Made by a program: the position numbers and the translations under genes
Source of the DNA: Oxytricha trifallax
Taxonomy: Eukaryota > Ciliophora > Spirotrichea > Sporadotrichida > Oxytrichidae
Length of the DNA: 64,000 bases
Direction: 5' to 3'
Assembly (NCBI GenBank): GCA_000711775.1
Contig: ARYC01000583.1
Span: forward strand, 62,001 to 126,000
The notes under the pieces: generated by a model
Database searches by the model: none
Told to the model about the DNA's origin: nothing
The model's input: the letters and a program-made list of their open reading frames with translations, nothing else
Shown: positions 26,080-36,971 of the stretch, piece after piece
Layout: every line of letters begins with the position of its first letter
Numbering within the stretch: position 1 is the stretch's first letter

Positions 26080-27667
26080 TCATAAATCTTTGAGGGATAA
26101 AGAATCCAGGGCTGCTGTTAATACATGATAGAAGCAGCGCCTTACTAAATTTTAATTAATTCTGCTTATATTCATTCCTAATTCTTTCATGAAAGCTGCC
26201 CAATATCCTCTATAATAAATGTGAAATTTTCAATATATTTTACTTTGATTAAGCCCTTGTATTTAAAGGATTTAAGTCTCTATTTTTAATCCACGAGTAC
26301 ATTAATTCAACAGGTGCAATTCTATAGTGGTAAGGCCCTAAAAACATTATTGGCAAAGCCAAATCAAGGTACTTATTCAAAATACTTTGTGATCTGTGGT
26401 AAGGTGCATTATCAAGTAGAATTAAAGTATTTTCTCTCCAACTAGTGTCAACTGAATCCAATACATTGACTAGTTTACATAGGAAGTACATAAATGAGTG
26501 CTAGTTAGTTCTACCATGATTAACTGACTGTATAGTGTAGCTCTCCTGTACTTGAAACTCCAATAATTAAATTCATTTATTTTAGCCTCTGTGAATTTGT
26601 AACTCTATTTTTTACATAAGGAGCAGTCCAACCTCTGTGTCTTGAATCAGTTTAATTAAGAGTTGATTCATCAATATTGATAATTCTTCTACCCTTGCTT
26701 AAGTGTTCCACGAATTACTGGGCTGCATACTATCTCTATAACTTGCTACTATTGCTATTATGCAATTTTGAAATCTACTTGATTTATTTTATAAGTCATC
26801 ATTAATTCATTCTTCAAAAATCTTCTTATCATTTACTTGCTACACCTTAACTAAATATTCTTCTGTAAACTGTGATGTATATCAGAAACCTGCACTGGTT
26901 AAGTGTTAAACATTAACATATTCACGATATGAGTGCGTGCTCTGCTATGCAGTTTCTTATTCTTGCCTCTATTAATTTATTTAAGATTCCAAAATTAAGC
27001 TTTCTTGATTGGGCTTTTTAAGTACCTTCTTAATTTATAGTATGATATACCAAGTCTATCCATTATTTAGAGGAAAGTTAACTTTTCTGTAACTCTTAAT
27101 CTAAGTGACTCCTCTGCAAGTTTAAGTTCCTTCTCTTACAATTATTTCTCCTTTCTTAACTACTTTTGCAGTCTACAAGGAACTATTGCATTCAATTGTG
27201 TGTGCTAACCAAAAATTGGAATTTAATCTTTTACTTTATGATTCTCAATAACTTTGGCTTCACGAGCTTTTAAGTCGAAATCTTAACCACGTTCCATCAA
27301 ACTCTAGGGTTCTAAATCTGATTGCTTATACTCAGTGTAAAGCTTTAGCACTAACTAGCTTAGAGTCTTAATTTAATTATCATTAAGTAATAATTCTTTA
27401 GCTCCTTTTTTAATACGACATTTCATCACGAATCTCATTAAATAGTGAAGTCATATCATTTTCACTTACTTCTTCTATATTCACATCTGCAAGAGTTATG
27501 TTCCTGGTAAAGCATGTTAGTTGTTAAGTATTCTGCATGATTTTGAAAATCTTCTGAACACTGGAAGAGCTCTGCTCTTCACTTGAACTATTACCATCAT
27601 AATCTTTATCTTCCAACTTGAAGAATTCTGAGAGTCTTGACTGTCGTTTCTAATAATATGATTCCAT
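26080..27667 (-). CDS. TBE-like DDE transposase, frameshifted
   Basis: Catalyses excision and integration of the element. The start MESYYQKRQSRLSEFFKLED is at ATG 27,667. An HTH-like region follows (DRLGISYYKLRRYLKSP, about 27,050-27,000). The catalytic core has IINIDESTLN (first D, about 26,670), LILLDNAPYHRS (second D, about 26,420) and IAPVELMYSWIK (E, about 26,310). There are 34 residues between second D and E, i.e. DD34E as in Tc1/mariner and TBE. The C-terminus is YYRGYWAAFMKELGM...LSLKDL and a TGA at 26,080-26,082. The reading frame shifts at least three times (near 27,420, 26,525 and 26,240), so this copy is probably inactive unless some shifts are small eliminated pieces. It is longer than the ~42-kDa Oxytricha protein. 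Confidence 0.85.
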
Positions 27668-28062
27668 AGACGGATTCCTAAATTTAATAATAATGAATTC
27701 TCTTGGTGCTGGTAGGAATTCCGCTAGCTGAAATTGGACCGTGCTGGTAACATTTCATTATCATAAAAAGCACTCTCTAGTTTTAGTAACGGTAGTGTCT
27801 TCCTGAATCGAAATTGACCTATAAAAAATGGTGAAAAGCACCTAACTTTTAAATTTTAATGAACCAAGGATAACTTACTGGTATCAATGTTCAAGAACTC
27901 GCCCAGAAATGCAAAAGTAAGAAAGAGCTATACAACTTTCTTGCCCAAGACTGCCACGCTTTCTTACCCAAAGCAGAATCCACCAACATTTATTTCCTTA
28001 AGTAAATCATAAGAGCGAGAAAGAAGTAACGATTAACTTACCCATGTAACTGTTATTATAGT

Positions 28063-28617
28063 ATGTAAAGAGACGCAGTAAAAGTGTCAGCAGTGCCTCA
28101 AATCGATGGACTTACAGTTTAAGACTTTCTCGACTATGCAAGAGGATCTGCAAGACTGCTGTAATACTTGCCAGATGAACGAGATTGGGTCCACATAGAC
28201 AGATAATGGATCTGTGACTTGCTCTTCACCCTAGACACCGACGGTGTCTCCTAGATGATTCATGATGCTCTAACGAAGAGAAAAGCTAGAGTAAAACAGA
28301 GATCTCGTTATAGAAATGAGACCCCAGTTCGTGGACGCTCTCAGCAGATGCCTTAACTTTAGCAGTAAGTTTACTCTCTCTTAATTTCGTGTGTAGCTGA
28401 GCGAGGTAAGGCTGTGAATCTAGTAAAGGATTCATCTAAAAGAAAGAGAACTCGTGATTAAATGGAGGAAGTAAAAGATTATGAACAAGCTTTAAAATAA
28501 GATAAGCAGGATTTCTTGCAGTAAACTAAAAAGTTGAAACAAGAACATGACAACATGGAAAGTGAGTTGCTTGACTTACGCAAGATGAGAGACCAGTTTA
28601 TGCTCAATAACAACTGA
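28063..28617 (+). CDS. TBE-like 22-kDa ORF, intact
   Basis: Uninterrupted 184-codon ORF (about 22 kDa) from ATG 28,063 to TGA 28,615-28,617. Sequence features: QIDGLTVQDFLDYARGSARL, a WVHIDRQWICDLLF block, a basic stretch (TKRKARVKQRSRYR, then KRKRTRDQ) and a C-terminal coiled coil (LKQEHDNMESELLDLRKMRD). Size and position fit the 22-kDa ORF of TBE transposons, whose role is not known. It faces away from the transposase and has kept its frame although the transposase has not. Confidence 0.75.
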
Positions 28618-28749
28618 TTGAGCCTGCTTAGCGCAGCTGAGAACTTCAGATTTTGAATGCTACTGCTTCTATTCCTTCATGAATCTCTATATACTATTAA
28701 TAGCAAAAACTTGAATTTGGGGAATTACTTAAAAAAATTAAGATAAATC

Positions 28750-29100
28750 TCATATTCTTAATCTTGGTTTTCTCTCTGGATTTTTGTGATTTATGTCGCT
28801 TTAAAAGTGCCTCCTCTCACTAGAGGCCATCTTCAACCATCTTTCCATCGTCTCTTCATTCTCTGGCAACTCTGTATAAGTGCAAGTAAATGATTTATCT
28901 CTAGCACTGCGACGAGTATTGAGGTCTCAATTTTGTTTTGTTCTTTGATTAATTCAAGCTTTTGTTATCCTTTCACTAATCTCCTCTTAGAACTTCTAGA
29001 ACTTTAGTTACTCTTAGATCTTGATCTGCCTGGAGATTTAGTAATCTCATGGTGCTACCGCTTTAAGTTGTTCTGCACTAACTACTATACCAGTGCAAAG
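28750..29100 (-). CDS. Short basic/SR-like ORF beside the helicase
   Basis: In one frame it reads HHEITKSPGRSRSKSNQSSR, basic and Ser/Arg-rich; after a frame change it reads DLNTRRSARDKSFTCTYTEL...EETMERWLKMASSERRHF and ends at TGA 28,750-28,752. It overlaps the helicase 3' end. It may be a separate small gene, or a C-terminal extension of the helicase lost by frameshift. Confidence 0.45.
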
Positions 29101-32100
29101 GGTTTTTTACAGCACTGGATTTTGACTCATCTTTTCTTCTATTAACTCTATGATAGTTGGTTAATAAAATCCCAATTTACTTTATTAAGCTGGTTCTTGA
29201 ACTAAGGCAGAATCATTAAGTTCTAAAGATTTTTCTTTCTTTTCTTCTTCAATTGAATTGATAGCTTCATTATAAGATTTCTCTGTTAACTTAATAAGAT
29301 GCTCAACAATTTCTCTAACGTGCTTGTCACTCTCTTCCTTAGAAGAAACTTCTGTAGATATCTATTCTTGAGGCACTAAGTTTGGTTAAATTGAATTTTC
29401 CATTTCTTCGTATTGATTTTACAAAATTGATTAAACAGAATTGTACTTGAGATCAAGAATAAGATCTGCTTCACTTTACTAAACAACGAGCAGCTGCTCT
29501 GCACTACTTTTAGAAGCTAGTTTATATAACACCCTCTGCCATCTACCTTTAGTGTTGAGCCTACCAATTCTACCAATAATTTATTCTTCAGATCTTTTTG
29601 TAAAAACATCAGCGATAATTAAATAAGAACCACCATTTTGATTGATTACATCATTCATTTAAATGTCTGTGCCTCTACCCTATGCTTCATTCAACAAGTA
29701 AATTCCATAGTCTTGCTTGCATTCTTCATTAAATACCTACCTTCAAGAGTGGCTTCAATTACAGCAGCCTAGCGATGGCTGAAACTTGTGAAATCAAAAG
29801 TTGAATATGAAAGGCCTGATTCAATAGTGTTGTAATTTGTAGACGCAACAATTAAAACTGGTGAATTAGCTATCTATTCCTTTATGATTTCCTTGATTTT
29901 TTACAAGTAATCTGATTGATTTGAATTAATCAGCAAGTCTGGCAGCTAAGTTTTCTTGTCTCCTTGTAGCTTATCAAGTGTGGGGAATACTACAGGTGTG
30001 CTTTACAAAGCAAGTCTAAGACAATTTTCTTCTGTTTATGAAAGATGGCTACCTGAAAAACCAACGATACTTTTAGCTTGTTTGAAAAAAATTAGTTAAT
30101 TAACAATATTTTCAGTTGAACCATCGAATAGAATCCAATCGTATTCATCAACTTCACGATGCTCTAGTTCCACACACTCACAAATTTAGGGTTTTTCATT
30201 TGTTTCTTTAGTTGTGGCTGTATAGAAATAAATGCCAGTACTTTAAGCAACTAAGTTTAGATTAGAATTAAGGGACATTGCATGATAACCTTTTAGTATT
30301 TCTTGAAATCTCTCTGCACTAGGTGTTCATTTTTACCAACTATGAACACGGATAGCGAGGTTTTCATAGCTATAAGGATGGCTAATGCAAAGCAAATTAA
30401 AGTCTTGCCATTCCCAAAGCCAAAATGAATCAAATGGTTAGCTTGCAAGTTGTTACAAATATAGTTGATGCATAGAACTTGAGAACTATATAGCTTGAAT
30501 CCAAGATTTTGCTAAAGTTTATCTAAGTCTTCACTGACAGTCAACCTTTCATTTTAAGGCTTTTAGTTGAAAGCTCTTGTTAGTTAGTGCAAAGAGTTAA
30601 CGCTCTCAAAGATTTAAAGTAGTTCTGCAACAGTTTAATCAGAGAATTCTTCCATATTTCAAGGCAGTTACAAAATTCTTTGAATTTCAGAGCAGTCACC
30701 ATTCAAACAATTTTCAATAATATTGCTTGCAAGGCTTCAATTTTTTCTACTTAAGCTTATAATATTTCCTGCTGAAGCTTTCTAATTTACTCAATCTTGC
30801 CAACCCACTGCACGTCTCTACTCTGCAGTCTTTATGCAAGGCCTTTCATAAAATAAAGCATAGTGCTTTGATCAATAACTTCTTACTTCTATAAGAATGT
30901 AGCCCTTGTTAATGAAATATAATCTTTCAAAGACTCAACAGTTGGTGAACAGCTTAAAGCACAAATTCTCACAAAAGACTCTGTATATCAACTGGAATGT
31001 CTCTGATTAAATGCAAGCCACAGTCTTGCTTGAGTATAGTGATGAATGGCACATTCAATATAAAAAATGAAGCAGGTATAAGCCTTTATATTTGAGAATC
31101 AATTTAGAATAATTACCAAGTATCACGCATAAGTTGAATTACATAAGGGTTCGAATCATCCAGTTTTTTTACTTAAGCAAGCTATTTTGTAAAGGCCGAA
31201 ACTGAATTTATGAATACATAGTTAGCCAAGCCTAGAGCTTGCCTTGCATTAGGGGAACGTATTAATAAGAGTATTGATTCTTGTATAAGGGAGTCTTCAA
31301 CTTGCACTTATTAACCAGTATAAAAACCCAAAGCAGCTAAAAAGATACGAGGCTTGGAATCTTGATCTAAATTTTCATTGCTTTATATTAAATTCACAAG
31401 CAAAGAGAACAGGTTGTAGTTTGTTTGCTGATCATCTACATTCTCAAAATTTTATAAGAATGATAAAAGTGACTAAGTGTTGCGTGCCACTATTTCTTGT
31501 AAAATGTCAGATCTTTAATAATATTTAGAATTTTCGAAATTCTCAAAGTGCTTGATTAACATCTCATGGCCGATGATCGCGCCATAGTTAATAGAGAGCT
31601 GAGGTAAGTGCTCTTAATTATGTGTTTACTCATTTTCAAAGCTTACGTTAGTAGTAAAGATGCTTTCCTTGACCTCTTCGAATGTTCCAGTAAGATCAGG
31701 TGGCTCTGAAATTACAGATTTATTTTCGAGGCTGTTCTTTACTTACCTGGGTTTATTGTTATTGATAATTTTCTCACGACATTCTTAAAATCTTTAGTCT
31801 TGTCAAAGCCTGCAAAATCCTCCTACTACAGCAGCAAACTTAAACTATAGTTGTTTTAGTGCAGAAATTCATTTACACGATTAATTTTAGCACTATCTTG
31901 TGCATTTTTATAATCAGATTTGATGCCTTTGACTTTACCCGCTTTCTCAACATTTACATTGGCTAGGAAATTTTCAAAAATCTGAGGTAAGTTTTCTTGC
32001 TCTGGTGCCGACTCTGGCACCTGTTAATCATTAATAGGTTCTAATTAGAAGGTAATATCAAAGATTTAAGCTTACCAGCTTCCTCATTGTGAAGTTAAGG

Positions 32101-32121
32101 AGGGTCGATTTAAGAGGCCAT
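29047..32121 (-). CDS. SecA-like DEAD/H helicase-ATPase carried by the transposon
   Basis: ATPase with the SecA arrangement of motor motifs. From the N-terminus: MASQIDPPQLHNEEAG (ATG 32,121), a Q/L-rich helical region, then SQVLCINYI...HLIHFGFGNGKT (Walker A, about 30,402-30,423), FIVGKNEHLVQRDFKKY, EVDEYDWILFDG (motif II, DEYD, about 30,135-30,149), IVGFSGSHL (motif III-like), LLNEAQGRGTDI (motif V, about 29,662-29,679), GGSYLIIADVF and EEQIIGRIGRLNTKGRW (motif VI, about 29,554-29,574). SecA proteins have GRGTDI and a Q..GR.GR.G block in just this order. It stops at TGA 29,047-29,049. There is one probable frameshift near 29,735 and an intron- or IES-like break at about 32,020-32,075. No SecA-type zinc-binding tail was seen. 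Its role in the element is unknown; remodelling of protein or nucleic acid is possible. Confidence 0.7.
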
Positions 32122-32810
32122 CTAAAATCTAGGGTCTGGATTCATCTATTTTATGGTAGATTTTAATGATTAGTTGATTGGATTTTAGTATTAAATAGCT
32201 GGATTATTAAAATCTTGACTGGATTATTGATTCTTAACTATATAAAAAATCACCTTTTTGTATATATCCTCCGGATTTATTGCAACCTCAATTAAAATAT
32301 ACTTCAATAAGTAAGCTTTCACTATTATTAATATAACTAGTAGCGTTTAGTTGCAAGGCGATGAGTGGTCCAAGAGCTGTAATAATTTTTAGCAACTTTG
32401 GAAGCACGAGCCCATGCAAAATTGGCTTTTTTAAAAAATGGCGAAATCCGAAATTTTTTTTAAATTCAAAACCTTTCCCCGTCTATAACTGAATAATGGC
32501 GAGTAGAAATGTGAAGATAGGAATATCTAGAAGTTAATGGCACTTAAAATAGAAATTCGGGTCATCAGTTTGGACCTCAAAAAATGGCTTCTGGCTTAGC
32601 CAAAAAGTCTGGCTTTTAGGGTTCAGGTCAGTAGGATAGTATACCAATCTTGAAAAATTTCACGAACCACTCTGACAACCTACTGGATTTTTGGTTAATC
32701 TGAACTTAGAATTAAAAATCACACTTAACTCATCTGACTAATCATATAACTATAAAAAAATCTAGGTGCCATAATATTCTCAACCCTTCTTCTTCAATTC
32801 TCTGAATCGC
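32122..32810. other. Non-coding right arm of the transposon
   Basis: No open frame of note. Contains mixed-composition sequence (about 32,380-32,700) unlike the AT-rich host flanks. Confidence 0.5.
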
Positions 32811-32920
32811 CTCCCTCAAATTAAGTTAAAACCTGTCCTTTTAAATTTCGTTATTTATCGATATATTTAAAACTTTTTATCAACTTATAAATTCTATGTG
32901 TACATACGTATTGGGGTTTA
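32811..32920 (-). repeat. Right terminal inverted repeat of the transposon
   Basis: Reverse complement of 22,561-22,670; outer end GTATTGGGGTTTA. Confidence 0.9.
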
Positions 32921-34138
32921 TATATATATATATATATCAATAATACATATTTTATAAATTATATCAAAATTTATTTATAAAAAAGTCGTTATACCATATC
33001 AGACTAGATCAGTTTAACTTCATCTTTTTCATCAAGTCTTGTAGTTTGAAATTATTTAAGTCATAAGGTGCAAAAGTTTTGTATGATAGCATTAATTTTT
33101 GGTACTTGAGGCCATTTTAGCTTCACATGTAAATTTCCTAATGTTTTAAATTTTGTCATAATATTAAGAATTTAAAATATTGCTTTAAAAAATTAACTAT
33201 AATATTATGATAATTAAAAATATTTACACTAAGAATTTTATTGCGGGCAATATATTTATTGGAAAAATATTAAATTATATATCTTTAAGAACTTAATTTT
33301 TTAATCACAAATTGTAATAAACACTTAATCCTTGCACAAAAATTATAACTGAACTCATTTTTTTAAAATAAAAAATTTATATTAATAGATCTGAAAATTG
33401 ATAAATCTGAATTTAATTATAGAATAGAAATAAAATGTAGTATTTAAATATAATATCAAAATAAAAGTTTATATTAATAAATATGCTAAATTAATCTCAC
33501 AAATTAATTTACAAATCTAAATAATTATTTATAAATATTTATATCATTAATATTTTTGCAATTATAAATAAAAACAATTAAATTATTTTTTTTGGAGATA
33601 TTGATTTAAAATTTTGCATTCATCACTTCTAAATTTAAACTTGAAGTATATATTTTTATATACCCCTTGTATATTTTTTTCTGTCATTTTTATCATTAGT
33701 AATCTTTTTTAATATTTTTTAAATATAAATTCTATTAATTTTTTAGATAATTAATTTTTGCCTCGAAAATTACTATATAAAATTATTTTGATATTATTTT
33801 CTCAATAAAAAATTAATGCTTTAAATTCTATTAATCATAATATAATAAAAATGTCCCAAACTAAAAATATAACGAAGTATCCTCTCAATTTTAAGTCATC
33901 AACTTCAATACACTATATTATTCATTTCGTCTTACATAAATAATTAATGTCTTGCAAAAATAAATTTTTATTAAATTCTATGTAAATTATGAAATAAATT
34001 AGATAACAGTTCGATATTTTTAAATAATAATTAATTCATTAAAACTTTTGTTTTAAGAAAAAAATGTCACACTAAACCTATTAAAACAAATTTAAATGTT
34101 GTAATATTTTAAAATTGAATCTATACATAGTTTATTAA
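32921..34138. other. AT-rich non-coding stretch
   Basis: Starts with a TA run adjoining the transposon end. No gene, RNA or repeat recognised. Confidence 0.5.
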
Positions 34139-36026
34139 ATGAATTCGGGAGTTAGACAGTTAACAAGAGATTAGCTTTAGGCAGAGATTTTCCTTCGGCA
34201 AACTCAAGACAAATAGCAATCGCTTTAATAACAATACAACAATCAATAAATCCCTCATAACAGTCAAAATAATCATTCTAAACCCCTATAAATCCCATTA
34301 TCTCAATACACAGCCGACATGCTCTCATAAGAAATAGATTAAACTAAGTAGAATATTCATTAAGAATAGCGAGAACTTCTAAATGCACGCATACTTTATA
34401 ACAAAATTGACTAGCTCTATAGGGAGTACATCAATTTAAAAAGTTAATACAAAGGAAAATAATCTCTAGATGGGGGTATCTAAGGGGGTGCGAATAAGAT
34501 TGATAAATTGGAGTTTAGAGGGAGCAAAGTTATGTAGATGTTTAGGGAAAATATCTCCATGTAGTAGAAATAGATTGAATTGCAGAGACAATAATAAATT
34601 AACTCAGAAACTAGTGATTATTCCCCAAATATGAGTGCTTAGTTAATGAATTAAATTTAGCAATAGCAAATTTAGCATCAATAAACATGGCAATAGTTTA
34701 CTACAAGGCTATAGGAAGTGCTAAATGAAGGAGAATTGATAAAATTTGAATTAATTGATAAAATTTCTAAACTTAAATAAGAATTAGGGGTCTCTAGAAT
34801 AAGCACAGGATCTGTGTAAAAATGAGGTATATCAGCATAAACCTTAAGTTTTCAGAATAAAATTCGCAGTAATGAGTAAAAGTAGAATTAAGAGGTTTGT
34901 CTATGTGGAAATACTTAGGGAATTTTGTGCTATCACCATAATACAAGTCAAAGTTAGTATGAACCTGCAAATATTAACACACTTTAATTTGCTTCTAATA
35001 CCTCTACTAAGTAATTGGATGGTTATAATTTACAATTTTATTAATAAATTTATGACAAATTTATTATTTATTCAATTGAATTAATTCAACAAATTATAAG
35101 AGAAATCAATGATGAACATAAAGCTAAAAGGTTTAAAAGAAGAAGAAAAACGATTAACACATGAAATTTCGCGTTTTGACGTTGAAATTCAAAAAGCGAA
35201 AGAAAAGCAAGATAAATATGCGAAGGAATAATGTAGAATAAACTTGAGAGATACCTTAAAAGTTATTAAGAATCTCAAGAAGCAAGTGGGAAACGGAAAT
35301 TACGATGAAGAGTATCAGGAGTTAATGGAAGAAGTTTAAAGAATGCAGAAATCACTTGAGATGTAACAAAGCGACAAGCAATAGTAGTAATAGGATCTCA
35401 GCATGCTTGAACAAAGACAGCTTTCTACCATAAAATCAAATAGTAACCATAAACGCTAAGGCTCTTAAGAATCACAGAAAAGTAGCATCGTATAGGATTA
35501 ATAAAATCAAGAAAACGTGAATGAAAAAGGTCCTTTAAGAAATACACACTAAGATGCTTTATAAAAATACCAAAACCAGTCCAATTCCTTCATTCCAACA
35601 CCAAACAACAATAACCTAGAAACTTCTTCAAATAAAAACGATCGAACAACAAAAAACAACTCTCAACTCTCAAATAAACCATCCAAGTAAAAAATGACTT
35701 ATTTAGAGTAGCAAGCTCTTGACATCGCTGAATTAGAGAAGAAAATTAAAAACATAGAGGATGAGATAAATTTAAATCCAAGGGAATTTGAGTAGAAATT
35801 GGCTTAGAAATTAGGGGAGGAGATTGAAGTCAATAAACGCAGGATTGATGAGGAATTTAAGAGAAAGTTCTTAGAAGATAAAGCTAAAATTATTAAATAA
35901 GCTGTAAGTTTAATATTAAATTCTAATTCCACCATTTTATAGTAAAAAGAGAAGGAAGAATTGAAATAAGAGAATGGCAGATTAGCAATGGAGAGAGATA
36001 GAATTAGGGAAATGCTTAAAGTTTGA
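34139..36026 (+). CDS. Q-rich coiled-coil protein
   Basis: Complete 532-residue reading once parts are removed. ATG 34,139 (MNSGVRQLTRDQLQAEIFL), an intron at 34,814-34,855 (42 bp, GTGTAA...TTTTCAG), an IES at 34,895-35,102, a second intron at 35,904-35,942 (39 bp), and TGA 36,024-36,026. The lengths add up to a whole number of codons. Three coiled-coil blocks: about 34,330-34,780 (SQEIDQTKQNIHQEQRELLN), 35,115-35,380 (LKEEEKRLTHEISRFDVEI) and 35,700-36,020 (EKEELKQENGRLAMERDRI). They are separated by an N/S/Q-rich linker. Family not recognised; such proteins in ciliates are often cytoskeletal or basal-body parts, which is inference only. Confidence 0.75.
34895..35102 (+). other. IES, 208 bp, pointer TAAGAG
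   Basis: TAAGAG at 34,889-34,894 and 35,097-35,102. Removal joins NEQKQQNQE to KSMMNIKLKG in the frame that continues to the gene's TGA. Confidence 0.75.
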
Positions 36027-36184
36027 TAAAATATGATATAAGCTTAATAATTTTGATGTTTTATTCACTTAATTTTATAACTTAATTATAATTTTTTTTA
36101 ATCTTTGTTTAGATTTGTCACCAGATGTCCTATTTGATTAGCAGTAAATAAATTTAAATAAATAATAATAAAAAATAAGTAAAT

Positions 36185-36938
36185 ATGTGGACTTTTATCT
36201 TTTACTGTTCAATCTTCGCAGGTGGCATGCTTTCAGTCTTCATCGACTGGGAATTCTTTATCACTGAACTCATAAACATTAAAAATATCGAAAATTCAGT
36301 AAGTAACAAGAAAATAGCAGAGTTTATTAAGAGTTATAAATGGAGAAAAAATAAGGTTGCATAATCAGAAAGTAAAATTTAAATCTTAAAAAAGGGTGTT
36401 TTGGGGTGTGATTTATAAGAGACTAGTCGTGAATTTGATATTCTGAACTATTCAATTCTATTAGGGAAAGTTTTCTAGAAATACCATCTCCAAAATTTAC
36501 CAAGATAAATACCCAGAATTCTTTAACATACTCAATTATTAAATATTTCATAATTGTTAACTAATAATGTGATTATAGAGTAAAATATTGGGAGTGATCG
36601 CAGTTTGCATTGTGTCATTTGTGTTCTTTATGTTGCTTCCAGCTCAAATGCTCTATAATTTCTTTGAAAGTAAGAAAAGAATTAAATCTCTAACGTTTTG
36701 CCTTAATAGATAGCATAATAATGTTTTCGTATACAAGCTCTATAAAATTCAATATAATTTTCTCATTAAATTTCAGATAAAATAAAGATAATTAAGGAAA
36801 TTACTTTATATTCTTAAATTTGTTGACTTATCTATAGAATTACCTAAATTATTCTTTTCAGTACTACTCTCTACATATGGTTATGCAAATCATCATTGCT
36901 ATTAATTTTGTTAAATTTATTGCATATTTATCATCTGA
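36185..36938 (+). CDS. Small two-TM membrane protein
   Basis: Starts MWTFIFYCSIFAGGMLSVF (TM1) at 36,185. A charged loop (NKKIAEFIKSYKWRKNK) follows, then the 208-bp IES, then ILGVIAVCIVSFVFFMLLPA (TM2) and a basic C-terminus to TGA 36,936-36,938. That gives 181 residues in frame. A possible 41-bp intron (GTAAG...AATAG, about 36,669-36,709) would change the C-terminus, so the last third is uncertain. Not recognised. Tail-to-tail with the cyclin H gene, 33 bp apart. Confidence 0.65.
36379..36586 (+). other. IES, 208 bp, pointer AGTAAAAT, with telomere-like tract
   Basis: AGTAAAAT at 36,371-36,378 and 36,579-36,586. Removal gives AQSESKILGVIAV in frame, leading into TM2. Near its left edge the IES contains GGGTGTTTTGGGGT, the same 14 bases as the right end of the MITE at 39,688-40,028. 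Confidence 0.85.
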
Positions 36939-36971
36939 TTAGGGTTATTTAAGTTTAATCCTTGAGAGATA

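Larger units (their letters stand above)
22561..32920. mobile_element. 10.36-kb TBE-like (Tc1/mariner, DD34E) transposon carrying extra genes
   Basis: Bounded by near-identical inverted repeats at 22,561-22,670 and 32,811-32,920. Each begins TAAACCCCAATACGTATG at the outside and reaches GAGGGAG on the inside; arms differ at only a few bases. Both flanks are (TA)-rich, so the target duplication (probably TA) cannot be pinned down. The cargo is a minus-strand transposase (26,080-27,667), a plus-strand 22-kDa ORF (28,063-28,617), a minus-strand SecA-like helicase (29,047-32,121) and a short minus-strand ORF (28,750-29,050). Known TBE elements are about 4 kb, so this is more than twice that size. 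The ends resemble TBE C4-type termini but lack the classical C4A4C4 run. Confidence 0.85.

Noticed and set aside
22561-32920. Polinton/virus-like element, because of its size and mixed cargo
   Set aside because: No polymerase, integrase, capsid or protease motifs seen. The transposase is DD34E Tc1/mariner type and the ends are TBE-like.
34823-34825. In-frame TGA in the coiled-coil gene, first thought to be recoding or a pseudogene break
   Set aside because: It lies inside a 42-bp GT...CAG intron (34,814-34,855); removing it keeps the frame.
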